8,855 nt of DNA from Planctomycetota bacterium (GTDB lineage Bacteria; Planctomycetota; Phycisphaerae; UBA1845), in assembly GCA_022566435.1 (NCBI GenBank), contig JADFIX010000096.1, positions 1-8,855 of the forward strand, in the 5' to 3' direction. Shown piece after piece: positions 1 through 6,058 of the stretch. Under the pieces are notes generated by a model. That model was not told the origin of the DNA and searched no databases. It was given only the letters and a program-made list of their open reading frames with translations. The translations under genes were made by a program, and so were the position numbers. The first letter of the stretch is position 1, and each line of letters opens with the position of its first letter.

Positions 1-111
1 GGTCCTGAGGTCCTCTCGCACGGCGTAGGCTCGTGTGCCCGTCACGATGGCGTCGAACGCCGAGAGGTCTCCCGTGGCCAGCGCCGCCGAGTCCAGCAGC
101 TGGATCTCGGC
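1..111 (-). other. PIG-L-deacetylase-like tail joined in frame to the M3 peptidase
   Basis: Residues 517-552 of the peptidase reading frame contain LLDSAALATGDLSAFDAIV followed by TGTRAYAVREDLR. This pattern (LLD..ALA.GDLS.FDAIV.G.RAY..R.DLR) is what I know from the C-terminal, glutamine-amidotransferase-like part of long PIG-L-family deacetylase proteins, and it is not part of M3 peptidases. Neither other minus-strand frame of bases 1-120 restores an M3 ending, so a simple frameshift does not explain it. The switch falls at or just after 'AQLGA' (bases ~109-125), where both families could share a short 'QLG'-like stretch. It could be a natural fusion, a recombination scar or a chimeric contig join. 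The similarity is recalled from family knowledge and was not computed. Confidence 0.55.
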
Positions 112-1656
112 CCCGAGCTGGGCGATCCCGTATTCTATATAGTAGAAGGGAACCTCGAAAAGATGAAGTTGCCGCTGCCAAGCGAATCGCAGGGCGTCTT
201 CATAGCCGCGATAATCGGCAATTCCGCCGAATCGGCGTCGCAACGCCAGCCAGTGATCCGCGCGCTGCTCGCGGGTGTGGTCGGGATGCGTGTAGAGGAA
301 ATGCTGGAATGCGTCGATGGTCGCCACCCAGGGGAAGAGTGACACGATTCCTTCCAGTTGGGCGCGCGTGGCCCGGGCAAGGCCTTCTTCATCGTAGAAT
401 TCGCCCAACTCATCCAAGGCTAGCAGCTCCATCCCGAATGAGGCGACTTCGGCGAATTCGATCGGACTACTGCGATACCACAAGATCGGATCGTGCCGGG
501 CGGCCACCGAATGAAACGAGTGGCCCCCCTCGTGAACCATCGTGCGCACGTCGCTTTGCAGCCCGACGGCGTTCATGAAGATAAACGGATGGCGTGATTC
601 GTCGTAAGTCGCCTGATAACCGCCCGGTGCCTTGCCTTTTCGACTGTCCAGATCGAGGTATCCCGCGGCGCTCATTTCGTCGAACTGCCGGCCGAACGCC
701 GGGTCGACGCGGTGAAACACGCGCGACACTTTCCGGCAGAGTTCGTCGGCGGTGGCAAACGGCTCGAGTGGCGGCCTGTTGAGGACATCGACGGCCAGAT
801 CCCACGGCCGCAGCGGATCGACGGCGAGCAGTTCCTTTCTGCGGGTCTCGAGTTCGCGATAAACGGGTACCACGGTTTCTTCCACGGCTTGATGGAAAGT
901 CAAGCAGTCTTCGGGGGTGTAGTCGAAGCGCTGCTTCTGTTTGAAGGCGAATTCCCGGTAATCGCTGCAATCTGCATTTTTCGCGATGTTGCAGCGAATC
1001 GCGATCATTTGATCGAAGATGTCTTCCAGCGCTTCGGTGTCTTGCAGACGGCGCTCGGTGCCCGCCTCCCAGGCCTGTTTTCGCAGTTCGCGATCCGTTC
1101 GCTCCTGGTAGGCGGCGAGCTGCTGAAGCGTCTGCTCCTTGCCGTCGAATGACACGGTTTGTTTGCCGCAGATTTCCTGAAACTGCTGGGCCAGCTTGGC
1201 CTCCTCGGTTTCCAGTGGGACGTTTTCGTCGCGGAAGATCTCCACGGATGCCCTGATGCTTCGGTCGAGTACTTTATACCGCTCGCCGTCGAGATGATCG
1301 GCGACGGGGCATTTGGCGTACTTCACTTCCAGCTCGAAGGTTCGGGGCTTGCACTTCGGCTCGATGTTTTCGATGAAATCCAGAAACGCCCGTTTTCGAT
1401 CCGGGTCGTCCGTCTGGCATGTCATGCGGACATGGCGATCGGTTCCGACTTCATGCACGCAGGCGAGCAATTCGCTGAAGTCCTCGAGCCAGCGCACAAG
1501 CTGCTCGGCATTTTCGATATCGCGATCGCGAAGTCGGTCGAAGTAAGGCGCAATGCGCGACCAATCGTCGAGGTTGTCCCCTTCGGCGATGAACCGCCGC
1601 GGAAAATCTGCGACCGTTGACTTCGGATCGTTTGCGAGGTTGGTTGTATTTGGCAT
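1..1656 (-). CDS. M3-family zinc oligoendopeptidase (PepF-like), partial at the window edge, with atypical C-terminus
   Basis: Reading the minus strand from ATG at 1654-1656 gives 552 codons with no stop to base 1, so the gene runs off the window. The start is fixed by an in-frame TAA two codons upstream. The zinc site is clear: HEGGH at residues 375-379 (two His ligands and the catalytic Glu376), followed by EFAEVAS, whose Glu403 is the expected third ligand. Other family landmarks are DYTPEDCL in the middle, LDLDSRKGKAPGGYQ before the active site, PWVATIDAFQHFLYTHP after it, and FYYIEYGIAQLGA near residues 504-516. These enzymes are usually cytoplasmic and cleave short peptides; no signal peptide is visible. 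Oligoendopeptidase F-type proteins normally continue from 'IEYGIAQLGA' with an 'LQ.W' helix and an 'ALALGG' segment; here that continuation is absent (see the tail feature). The M3 identity is firm; the true end of the protein is unknown. Confidence 0.92.
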   Translation of the reverse strand, partial: MPNTTNLANDPKSTVADFPRRFIAEGDNLDDWSRIAPYFDRLRDRDIENAEQLVRWLEDFSELLACVHEVGTDRHVRMTCQTDDPDRKRAFLDFIENIEPKCKPRTFELEVKYAKCPVADHLDGERYKVLDRSIRASVEIFRDENVPLETEEAKLAQQFQEICGKQTVSFDGKEQTLQQLAAYQERTDRELRKQAWEAGTERRLQDTEALEDIFDQMIAIRCNIAKNADCSDYREFAFKQKQRFDYTPEDCLTFHQAVEETVVPVYRELETRRKELLAVDPLRPWDLAVDVLNRPPLEPFATADELCRKVSRVFHRVDPAFGRQFDEMSAAGYLDLDSRKGKAPGGYQATYDESRHPFIFMNAVGLQSDVRTMVHEGGHSFHSVAARHDPILWYRSSPIEFAEVASFGMELLALDELGEFYDEEGLARATRAQLEGIVSLFPWVATIDAFQHFLYTHPDHTREQRADHWLALRRRFGGIADYRGYEDALRFAWQRQLHLFEVPFYYIEYGIAQLGAEIQLLDSAALATGDLSAFDAIVTGTRAYAVREDLRT

Positions 1657-1663
1657 GGCTTAA

Positions 1664-1690
1664 ATTCTATCGGCTTTACGATTAATTCAA
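1664..1690 (-). promoter_or_regulatory. Candidate leaderless promoter of the M3 peptidase gene
   Basis: On the minus strand TTGAAT (1685-1690) is followed after 15 bp by TAGAAT (1664-1669), one base from the TATAAT consensus. Only seven bases (TTAAGCC) separate this -10 box from the ATG, and they hold no Shine-Dalgarno sequence. Transcription would begin at or next to the start codon, giving a leaderless mRNA. The spacer is shorter than the usual 16-18 bp, so the -35 call is weak. Confidence 0.4.
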
Positions 1691-1987
1691 CAGCAGCAAG
1701 CCCCGTGTGATCAGGGGGCGGTCGGCCGGCGCCCGTTGAGCCCAGCCGTTCCATCACCCGTTCGCGTGCGTGGTAGATCATGACTTTGCGCCTTCGGACC
1801 TTCCGGTATCGGTCTCCGGCGCGGGTCTGGAACTTGGGGGTTGAACTGAGACTTTCAAATGGGTTCGTTACGCAAAGTACATTTTTTTCTCGGCGCCGCT
1901 GGCGATTCGGTTGCGCACTGTGCCTCCAGGTAACATAACTTCGCGGGAGATCGGCGCGGGGGATGTTGCCAATTTTCAGCCCGGTAG

Positions 1988-2004
1988 GTCGGGCTTTGCT
2001 CGAC
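1988..2004. repeat. Small hairpin, possible dispersed repeat unit
   Basis: The sequence GTCGGGCTTTGCTCGAC folds into a 7-bp stem (one G-T wobble) around a TTT loop, preceded by GTAG. A very similar 'GTAGGTCGGGCTTTGCCCGAC' motif is, from memory, common between genes in many GC-rich bacteria. There is no T-tract after it, so terminator function is not supported. Confidence 0.35.
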
Positions 2005-2080
2005 GGAACGTCTACGACCGTGTGCGAGCAGCCCTTGGGTGATCCGTGTCACTCTCTGATGCGCTGGGGCCGCTCCGTGA

Positions 2081-2098
2081 TCCCGATTGGAATCGGGA
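2081..2098. repeat. Perfect 8-bp inverted repeat
   Basis: TCCCGATT and AATCGGGA are exact inverted copies separated by only GG. It could be a protein-binding palindrome, a cruciform or part of a dispersed palindromic element. No neighbouring intact gene suggests which. It lies just downstream of the methylase remnant on the minus strand. Confidence 0.4.
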
Positions 2099-2104
2099 CG
2101 GTAC

Positions 2105-2210
2105 TGATCTCTGCGTCGCCTCCTCGACGATGCGGATCGCTTCCTCGGTCAGCTCGCACAACTCGTAGACGAGCGGGTCGATCTGCCGATCCGTTGCCGC
2201 GGCAGCCACG
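2105..2210 (-). pseudogene. Remnant of the C-terminus of an Eco57I/PglX-type restriction-modification methylase
   Basis: One minus-strand frame reads DRQIDPLVYELCELTEEA and continues IRIVEEATQ. This matches the C-terminal signature I know from Eco57I-class and related large class I SAM-dependent DNA methylases (IDRLVYELYGLTEEEI.IVE). Only about 30 residues are recognisable. The residues upstream (…CHSFWHSGILHGV) do not look like the family, and the reading frame runs into the transposon at 2261. The catalytic NPPY region and the rest of the >900-residue protein are absent from the window. It is a dead fragment, probably left by deletion or transfer of a type IIG or BREX-like system. Confidence in the family is moderate because the match is short. 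Confidence 0.5.
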
Positions 2211-2249
2211 CCGTGTAATATTCCTGAGTGCCAAAAGGAGTGGCAAAAG

Positions 2250-2260
2250 GTGTAAGGATG
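2250..2260. repeat. Left flanking target duplication of the IS element (imperfect)
   Basis: GTGTAAGGATG directly abuts the left inverted repeat and matches the right flank GTGTCAGGAAG (3953-3963) at 9 of 11 positions. Duplications of about 10-13 bp are normal for much of the IS4 family. The two differences suggest an old insertion whose copies have drifted. Confidence 0.6.
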
Positions 2261-2280
2261 GAATGGCACTGCCGCTGTTT
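2261..2280 (+). repeat. Left terminal inverted repeat of the IS element
   Basis: GAATGGCACTGCCGCTGTTT is an exact reverse complement of 3933-3952. The match stops abruptly on both sides, which fixes the element ends. Transposase would bind and cut here. Confidence 0.9.
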
Positions 2281-2410
2281 CTGAGCCGTAAACGCGGTTG
2301 CGTATCGGCTGGTGGGCAAAACGGGAGCGCGGGGCCGCCCGTGTTCCGTCGGCCCGAAATGCCGTATTGACCTGCGCATCCGTGCGAGCGTCAACACAAA
2401 TCGATATCGC

Positions 2411-2439
2411 TTGCCGCGGGCGCCCTCCCTGGCTATAAT
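2411..2439 (+). promoter_or_regulatory. Sigma70-like promoter of the transposase gene
   Basis: TTGCCG (2411-2416) and a perfect TATAAT (2434-2439) are separated by exactly 17 bp. Transcription would start near 2446, right at the base of the leader hairpin that begins at 2448. This is the best consensus promoter in the window. Confidence 0.7.
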
Positions 2440-2447
2440 TCCCGCTT

Positions 2448-2498
2448 GGAGACCCTCCTTGGTGCCCAGTGCGAATGGTATGACCAAGGAAGGTCTCC
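2448..2498 (+). promoter_or_regulatory. Leader hairpin that sequesters the transposase ribosome binding site
   Basis: The 5' arm GGAGACCCTCCTTGGT (2448-2463) pairs with ACCAAGGAAGGTCTCC (2483-2498) at 15 of 16 positions across a 19-nt loop. The Shine-Dalgarno AAGGAAGG (2486-2493) lies wholly inside the 3' arm, five bases before ATG at 2499. Folding would block initiation. In IS10 and IS50 such hairpins form only on read-through transcripts from outside. Here the predicted start point lies just upstream of the 5' arm, so the element's own mRNA would also fold, giving a constant brake on transposase synthesis. Confidence 0.65.
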
Positions 2499-3923
2499 AT
2501 GTCATTTTACAAACAAGCGCGCTCCCTGCCAAAGCAATTTCGTCTGGTTCTTGCCTCGTTTCTTCAGCGACCCGGTCTTCCCTTTGCAGACGCGCTGACA
2601 GAGGAAGCCATTCAGAAAGCCTTCGATGATGAAGATGGCGGCTTCGGCGATGACCAAGAGACCGTGTACACGCCAGCCATCACCTTGTGGGCGTTCCTGT
2701 CGCAGGTCTTGTTCAAGGACGAACAGCGCTCCTGCGTGGCGGCCGTCACTCGGGTGATCGTACTGCTCGTGGCGTTGGAGCGCGGACCGTGTTCCAGCAA
2801 TACGGGCGCCTACTGTCGGGCAAGAGGCAAGCTGTCGGAGACTGTCCTTCGGCGGTTGGCGGTCGACTTGGCGGACGGGTGCGAACGGCAGCTCGACGAG
2901 ACGCGGTTGTGGCACGGTCGTCATGTGCAACTCGTCGACGGGACGACCGTCAGCATGCCCGACACGCCGGAAAACCAAGAGGCCTATCCTCAAGCGCACA
3001 CCCAGCGGGAAGGGCTCGGTTTTCCGGTGGCCCGCGTGGTGGTGCTGTTGTCGTTGGCCACGGGGATGCTCACGGACATGGCCATGGGGCCGTACACCGG
3101 CAAAGAGACGGGTGAAACGGCACTTCTGCGTCAACTGTTCGAGCGATTCCGGCCAGGGGACATACTGCTGGGCGATCGCTATTTCTGTTCGTACTTCATG
3201 ATCGCGCTGTTGCAAGAGATGGGTGTCGACTTCGTGACACGCGTTCATCAACTTCGAACGGTCGACTTTCGCCGTGGTCGTCGACTGGGCAAGGGCGATC
3301 ATATCGTACAGTGGAAACTGCCTCTGAGGCCAAAGTGGATGGACCCGCAGACCTACGACCGGATGCCGGCGTCCATCGAGGTGCGCGAGATTCATGTGCG
3401 CGTCAGCGAGCCGGGCATTCGTACTGAATCTTTCGTGGTGGTCACGACGTTGGCGGACGCCGCCGAGTATACCAAAGATGACATCGCCGAATTATATCAC
3501 TCTCGCTGGCAGGCGGAGTTGGGCATCCGGGCCATCAAGATCACCATGGGCATGGACATTTTGCGTTGCAAGAGGCCCGAGATGGTTCGCAAGGAGATGT
3601 GGACGTGCCTATTGGCCTACAACCTGATTCGCCAGACCATGTTGCAATCGGCGCGGAAGGCGGGCGTGTCACCGTGCGCGCTGAGTTTCACCGCCGCCGT
3701 GCAATCCATCGCCGCGAGTTGGCTGGTCATCGTCTTGAGCGACGATGCCCGGGCGACGCGCCTAATCGACGCCGCTTCGGTCAGCCTGGCAGAGCACATC
3801 GTCGGCAACCGACCCGGGCGAATCGAGCCGCGGGCCGTCAAGCGTCGCCCGAAACCACACGACCTACTGACCAAACCGCGTGCCCAAGCGCGGGCAGAAA
3901 TGATCGGAGCAAAATCGCGATAA
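2499..3923 (+). CDS. IS4-family DDE transposase
   Basis: A 474-residue transposase that would cut and paste the surrounding element. The DDE triad is visible: Asp147 in QLVDGTTVSMPD, Asp226 in LLGDRYF, and Glu340 in YHSRWQAELGIRAIK. The last segment is the IS4 signature Y-(2)-R-(3)-E-(6)-K, exact at Tyr333, Arg336, Glu340 and Lys347. Residues ~227-332 between the second Asp and the Glu form the strand-rich insertion typical of the family. The N-terminal ~130 residues would be the DNA-binding part, and the basic C-terminus (~440-474) is also usual. The ATG start is preceded at five bases by AAGGAAGG, buried in a hairpin. No frameshift or premature stop is seen, so the gene looks intact. It carries only this enzyme and no passenger gene. 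Confidence 0.95.
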   Translation: MSFYKQARSLPKQFRLVLASFLQRPGLPFADALTEEAIQKAFDDEDGGFGDDQETVYTPAITLWAFLSQVLFKDEQRSCVAAVTRVIVLLVALERGPCSSNTGAYCRARGKLSETVLRRLAVDLADGCERQLDETRLWHGRHVQLVDGTTVSMPDTPENQEAYPQAHTQREGLGFPVARVVVLLSLATGMLTDMAMGPYTGKETGETALLRQLFERFRPGDILLGDRYFCSYFMIALLQEMGVDFVTRVHQLRTVDFRRGRRLGKGDHIVQWKLPLRPKWMDPQTYDRMPASIEVREIHVRVSEPGIRTESFVVVTTLADAAEYTKDDIAELYHSRWQAELGIRAIKITMGMDILRCKRPEMVRKEMWTCLLAYNLIRQTMLQSARKAGVSPCALSFTAAVQSIAASWLVIVLSDDARATRLIDAASVSLAEHIVGNRPGRIEPRAVKRRPKPHDLLTKPRAQARAEMIGAKSR

Positions 3924-3932
3924 CACCCATGA

Positions 3933-3952
3933 AAACAGCGGCAGTGCCATTC
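3933..3952 (-). repeat. Right terminal inverted repeat of the IS element
   Basis: Exact reverse complement of the left repeat (20 of 20). It begins nine bases after the transposase TAA stop, a compact arrangement typical of IS ends. Confidence 0.9.
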
Positions 3953-3963
3953 GTGTCAGGAAG
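3953..3963. repeat. Right flanking target duplication of the IS element (imperfect)
   Basis: GTGTCAGGAAG, directly after the right inverted repeat, agrees with the left flank GTGTAAGGATG in 9 of 11 positions. Confidence 0.6.
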
Positions 3964-4225
3964 AATTTCTTGACGTCATGAGGAGCTTTGGTAGATCCGT
4001 TGCATGGGAAGGCGAGAGCGTGCCACGGAGCCCAGGTTTGTCCATCACGTCTTGAGTCGGCCGGTGAGCCGACTCGCTGACGCTCGCGGTACTGAGCGTG
4101 ACCGAATTCGTGCTGCCGGTTAGAGCGCACGAATGAGCGTGAACCCGAGGCTTCCTGAGCATCAGGACCGCGACCGCGAGGGAGCGGCCCGAGTGCAAAC
4201 CAGCAGAATCAACGTTGGCGGAACG
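3964..4225. other. Intergenic region between the IS and the S8 lipoprotein gene
   Basis: About 260 bp with no credible reading frame; candidate peptides in all frames are low-complexity and cross the IS boundary or the S8 stop. Its only clear structure is the three-stem-loop cluster at 4054-4134, which lies downstream of the S8 gene on the minus strand. Confidence 0.6.
4054..4134. repeat. Cluster of three consecutive perfect stem-loops (REP-like or structured RNA)
   Basis: Stem 1: GAGTCGGC (4054-4061) with GCCGACTC (4068-4075), 6-nt loop. Stem 2: ACGCTC (4080-4085) with GAGCGT (4094-4099). Stem 3: ATTCGTGC (4106-4113) with GCACGAAT (4127-4134), 13-nt loop. All arms pair perfectly within 81 bp. 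There is no T-tract, so this is not a standard intrinsic terminator. It could stabilise or end the 3' end of the S8 mRNA, be a dispersed palindromic element, or be a small structured RNA. Confidence 0.5.
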
Positions 4226-6058
4226 CTACCTTCTTGTCAATTGAAGGTCGCCGCGGGTTTGACGCCCTGCGGCATCCGTCGCGATGATCGTGATCGTGTG
4301 TTCACCGCGAGGCGAATTTGTGGATCGCCACACGAAAGTCACTCTGGTTGACTGACCCGACAAGGTGCCAACCGCGATAGTGTCGCCGTCGAGTAACCAT
4401 TCAACCGAAGCGAGACCATTCGCATTGGTAATTAACGCGTTGATCGTCACCGTGCCCGTGACTGAAGATCCGTTAGCCGGGCTCTCAAACTCGATCGACG
4501 TCGAAGAATAGTCTGCCCCACCGCTGGACGAGGAGGCGAACGTCACCGAGACGCGGGCCACCGCAGACGAATTGCCAACCCGATCGGTGGCCACCACGCG
4601 CAGCTCATGTTCGCCTATAGAAAAATCGCCGGGATCCATCACAAAACGGTACGGAGTGCGCGTATCAGTCGCGAAGGGAATGCCATCAATTGAAAGCACG
4701 ACATCCGCCACGCCGCCGTATTTCGGTGAATCCGTAGCCGGCGCATACACCACGAAGCGGCGAGTCAGGCGGGCGCCGTCTTTCGGTCGCGTGATCTCAA
4801 CCTCGGGTGGCGTCTCATCCGTAGACTCCGCGATCTCCAAGGCTCGACTCACTGCGGCCGCCGCGTCGACCAACCCGTAGCCGTACGTCGAATCCTCGCC
4901 CTGAAGGCCAAGGTCGACACTGGACTCCAACACCGCAGCTTGAATCGACACGGGACGCACGTCCGGATTGACAGCCCAAGCCAGTGCCACAACGCCCGAG
5001 ACAATGGGCGCCGCAAATGACGTGCCCGAAACCCTCGAATAGTCGGTTTGCCGGTCGGGCGAATAGAGGCTCACACCAGGCGCAACCAGATCGACGAAGG
5101 GTCCTCGATCCGAAAAGGACGCGATCCGATCGAAACGATTCACCGCGCCGACAAACAGGGCCTCACGATATCCGCGTGCCGTCGTGGTGCCGGATCCGTT
5201 GCCGGCGCTGATGACCACAATCGCACCCCGATTAAAAGCACATGTCGCCGCGGCCCGTACGACTCGATCTCCCCACAAGGGTGCAAAGCTGACATTGATC
5301 ACCCGCGCATCATGAGACAGCGCCCAGAGAATCCCGGCCGCCAGATGCCGCGACGCGACGCGCCCTCGATCATCGGTCACCCGGACGGGAAGCAGCGGAC
5401 TGTCCCACGACACGCCGGCCACACCCACCTCATTATTTGCCGCCGCCGCCACCAAGCCTGCCACATGCGTGCCGTGGCCGACCGCATCCACGGTGTTCGT
5501 GTTCCGCTCTTGAACGTTCCACCCCACCAGGAGCCTGTCTCTCAGGTCGGGGTGGTCGGCATCCACGCCGGAATCCACCACGGCGACGATCATCTCCTCG
5601 CTACCGATCGATGTGTCCCATGCCTCTGGTACGTGTATTTGATCCAGGTAGCTCTGCTCTTCGAACGCGGGATCGTTGGGGATTCTGCTGACCTCGAAAA
5701 CGTAATTCTTGGCGATCGTTTCCAGCAAACTGCTGTCTGCCAACTGCGCGGCGACTTTGTGCAGGTTGTCCGCCGAAACCTTCAAGACCGTCAGGTCGAT
5801 CTCCTCGAACGTCTCTAGTTGCGAGGCACCGGCATCGAAATAGAGTCGTGCCAATTTGGCGGCATCCGCGCCGGGATACGGTTGAACGAGTAGTTCGGTC
5901 TCAACAAAAGGAAGCGCGGCCAGAGCCGGATCCGCATCATCTGCGAATTCAAAGGACTGATTTTCGGTACTCTCGGGAAGCGTCACGCCGCCGCAGCCGG
6001 CCAAGACTACAGCCACATGGACCGACGCCAACCATTTGCTACCGGCATACATTTTCAT
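4226..6058 (-). CDS. Subtilisin-like S8 serine protease lipoprotein with two C-terminal Ig-like domains
   Basis: I place the start at ATG 6056-6058, giving 610 residues that begin MKMYAGSKWL. This yields a short lipoprotein signal ending in the lipobox LAGC, with Cys22 as the lipidated residue. An upstream in-frame start at 6172 would bury that signal. Residues ~50-125 resemble an inhibitor-type propeptide. The S8 catalytic domain spans ~140-410: Asp162 in VAVVDSGVD, His195 in GHGTHVAG, oxyanion Asn287 in ISAGNGSG and Ser347 in SGTSFAAP, so all key residues are present. Residues ~415-508 (from PPEVEITRPKDG to VARVSVTF) and ~520-610 (from SIEFESPANGSSV to the end) are two Ig-like beta domains, split by a Ser/Gly-rich linker. 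The protein is probably tethered to a membrane outside the cytoplasm. It lies downstream of the polysaccharide export gene in the same direction; a role in that locus is inferred from position only. The substrate is unknown. Confidence 0.93.
   Translation of the reverse strand: MKMYAGSKWLASVHVAVVLAGCGGVTLPESTENQSFEFADDADPALAALPFVETELLVQPYPGADAAKLARLYFDAGASQLETFEEIDLTVLKVSADNLHKVAAQLADSSLLETIAKNYVFEVSRIPNDPAFEEQSYLDQIHVPEAWDTSIGSEEMIVAVVDSGVDADHPDLRDRLLVGWNVQERNTNTVDAVGHGTHVAGLVAAAANNEVGVAGVSWDSPLLPVRVTDDRGRVASRHLAAGILWALSHDARVINVSFAPLWGDRVVRAAATCAFNRGAIVVISAGNGSGTTTARGYREALFVGAVNRFDRIASFSDRGPFVDLVAPGVSLYSPDRQTDYSRVSGTSFAAPIVSGVVALAWAVNPDVRPVSIQAAVLESSVDLGLQGEDSTYGYGLVDAAAAVSRALEIAESTDETPPEVEITRPKDGARLTRRFVVYAPATDSPKYGGVADVVLSIDGIPFATDTRTPYRFVMDPGDFSIGEHELRVVATDRVGNSSAVARVSVTFASSSSGGADYSSTSIEFESPANGSSVTGTVTINALITNANGLASVEWLLDGDTIAVGTLSGQSTRVTFVWRSTNSPRGEHTITIIATDAAGRQTRGDLQLTRR

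Larger units (their letters stand above)
1657..2249. other. Intergenic region with no intact gene
   Basis: About 590 bp between the peptidase start and the transposon. All reading frames here are short and have no recognisable domain. It holds the candidate peptidase promoter at its left end, two small palindromes (1988-2004 and 2081-2098) and a methylase C-terminal remnant near 2105-2210. A T-rich run lies near 1881-1890 but without a preceding GC-rich stem. Confidence 0.6.
2261..3952 (+). mobile_element. Complete IS4-family insertion sequence, 1692 bp
   Basis: The element is bounded by perfect 20-bp terminal inverted repeats (GAATGGCACTGCCGCTGTTT) at 2261-2280 and, inverted, at 3933-3952. 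It is flanked by an 11-bp near-duplication. It carries one full-length transposase gene with intact catalytic residues, ending nine bases before the right repeat, and its own promoter and leader hairpin. About 240 bp lies between the left repeat and the transposase start; apart from the promoter and hairpin I see nothing coding there. The structure suggests an element that could still be active, although the drifted duplications argue against a very recent insertion. I cannot name the specific IS without a database. Confidence 0.9.

Noticed and set aside
33..578. Plus-strand 181-codon open frame
   Set aside because: It lies opposite the M3 peptidase active-site region, is Arg/Pro-rich with no domain, and is explained as an antisense shadow of a well-conserved gene.
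2012..2500. Minus-strand 162-codon open frame containing the methylase signature
   Set aside because: It crosses the IS left end at 2261, so it cannot be an original gene; only the ~30-residue methylase-like part is kept, as a remnant.
2502..3395. Minus-strand 297-codon open frame inside the IS
   Set aside because: It mirrors the transposase coding region; long antisense frames are common opposite GC-rich genes, and the product matches nothing I know.
5048..5818. Plus-strand 256-codon open frame
   Set aside because: It is antisense to the S8 catalytic domain, which has every key residue; the frame's product is Arg/His-rich with no recognisable fold.
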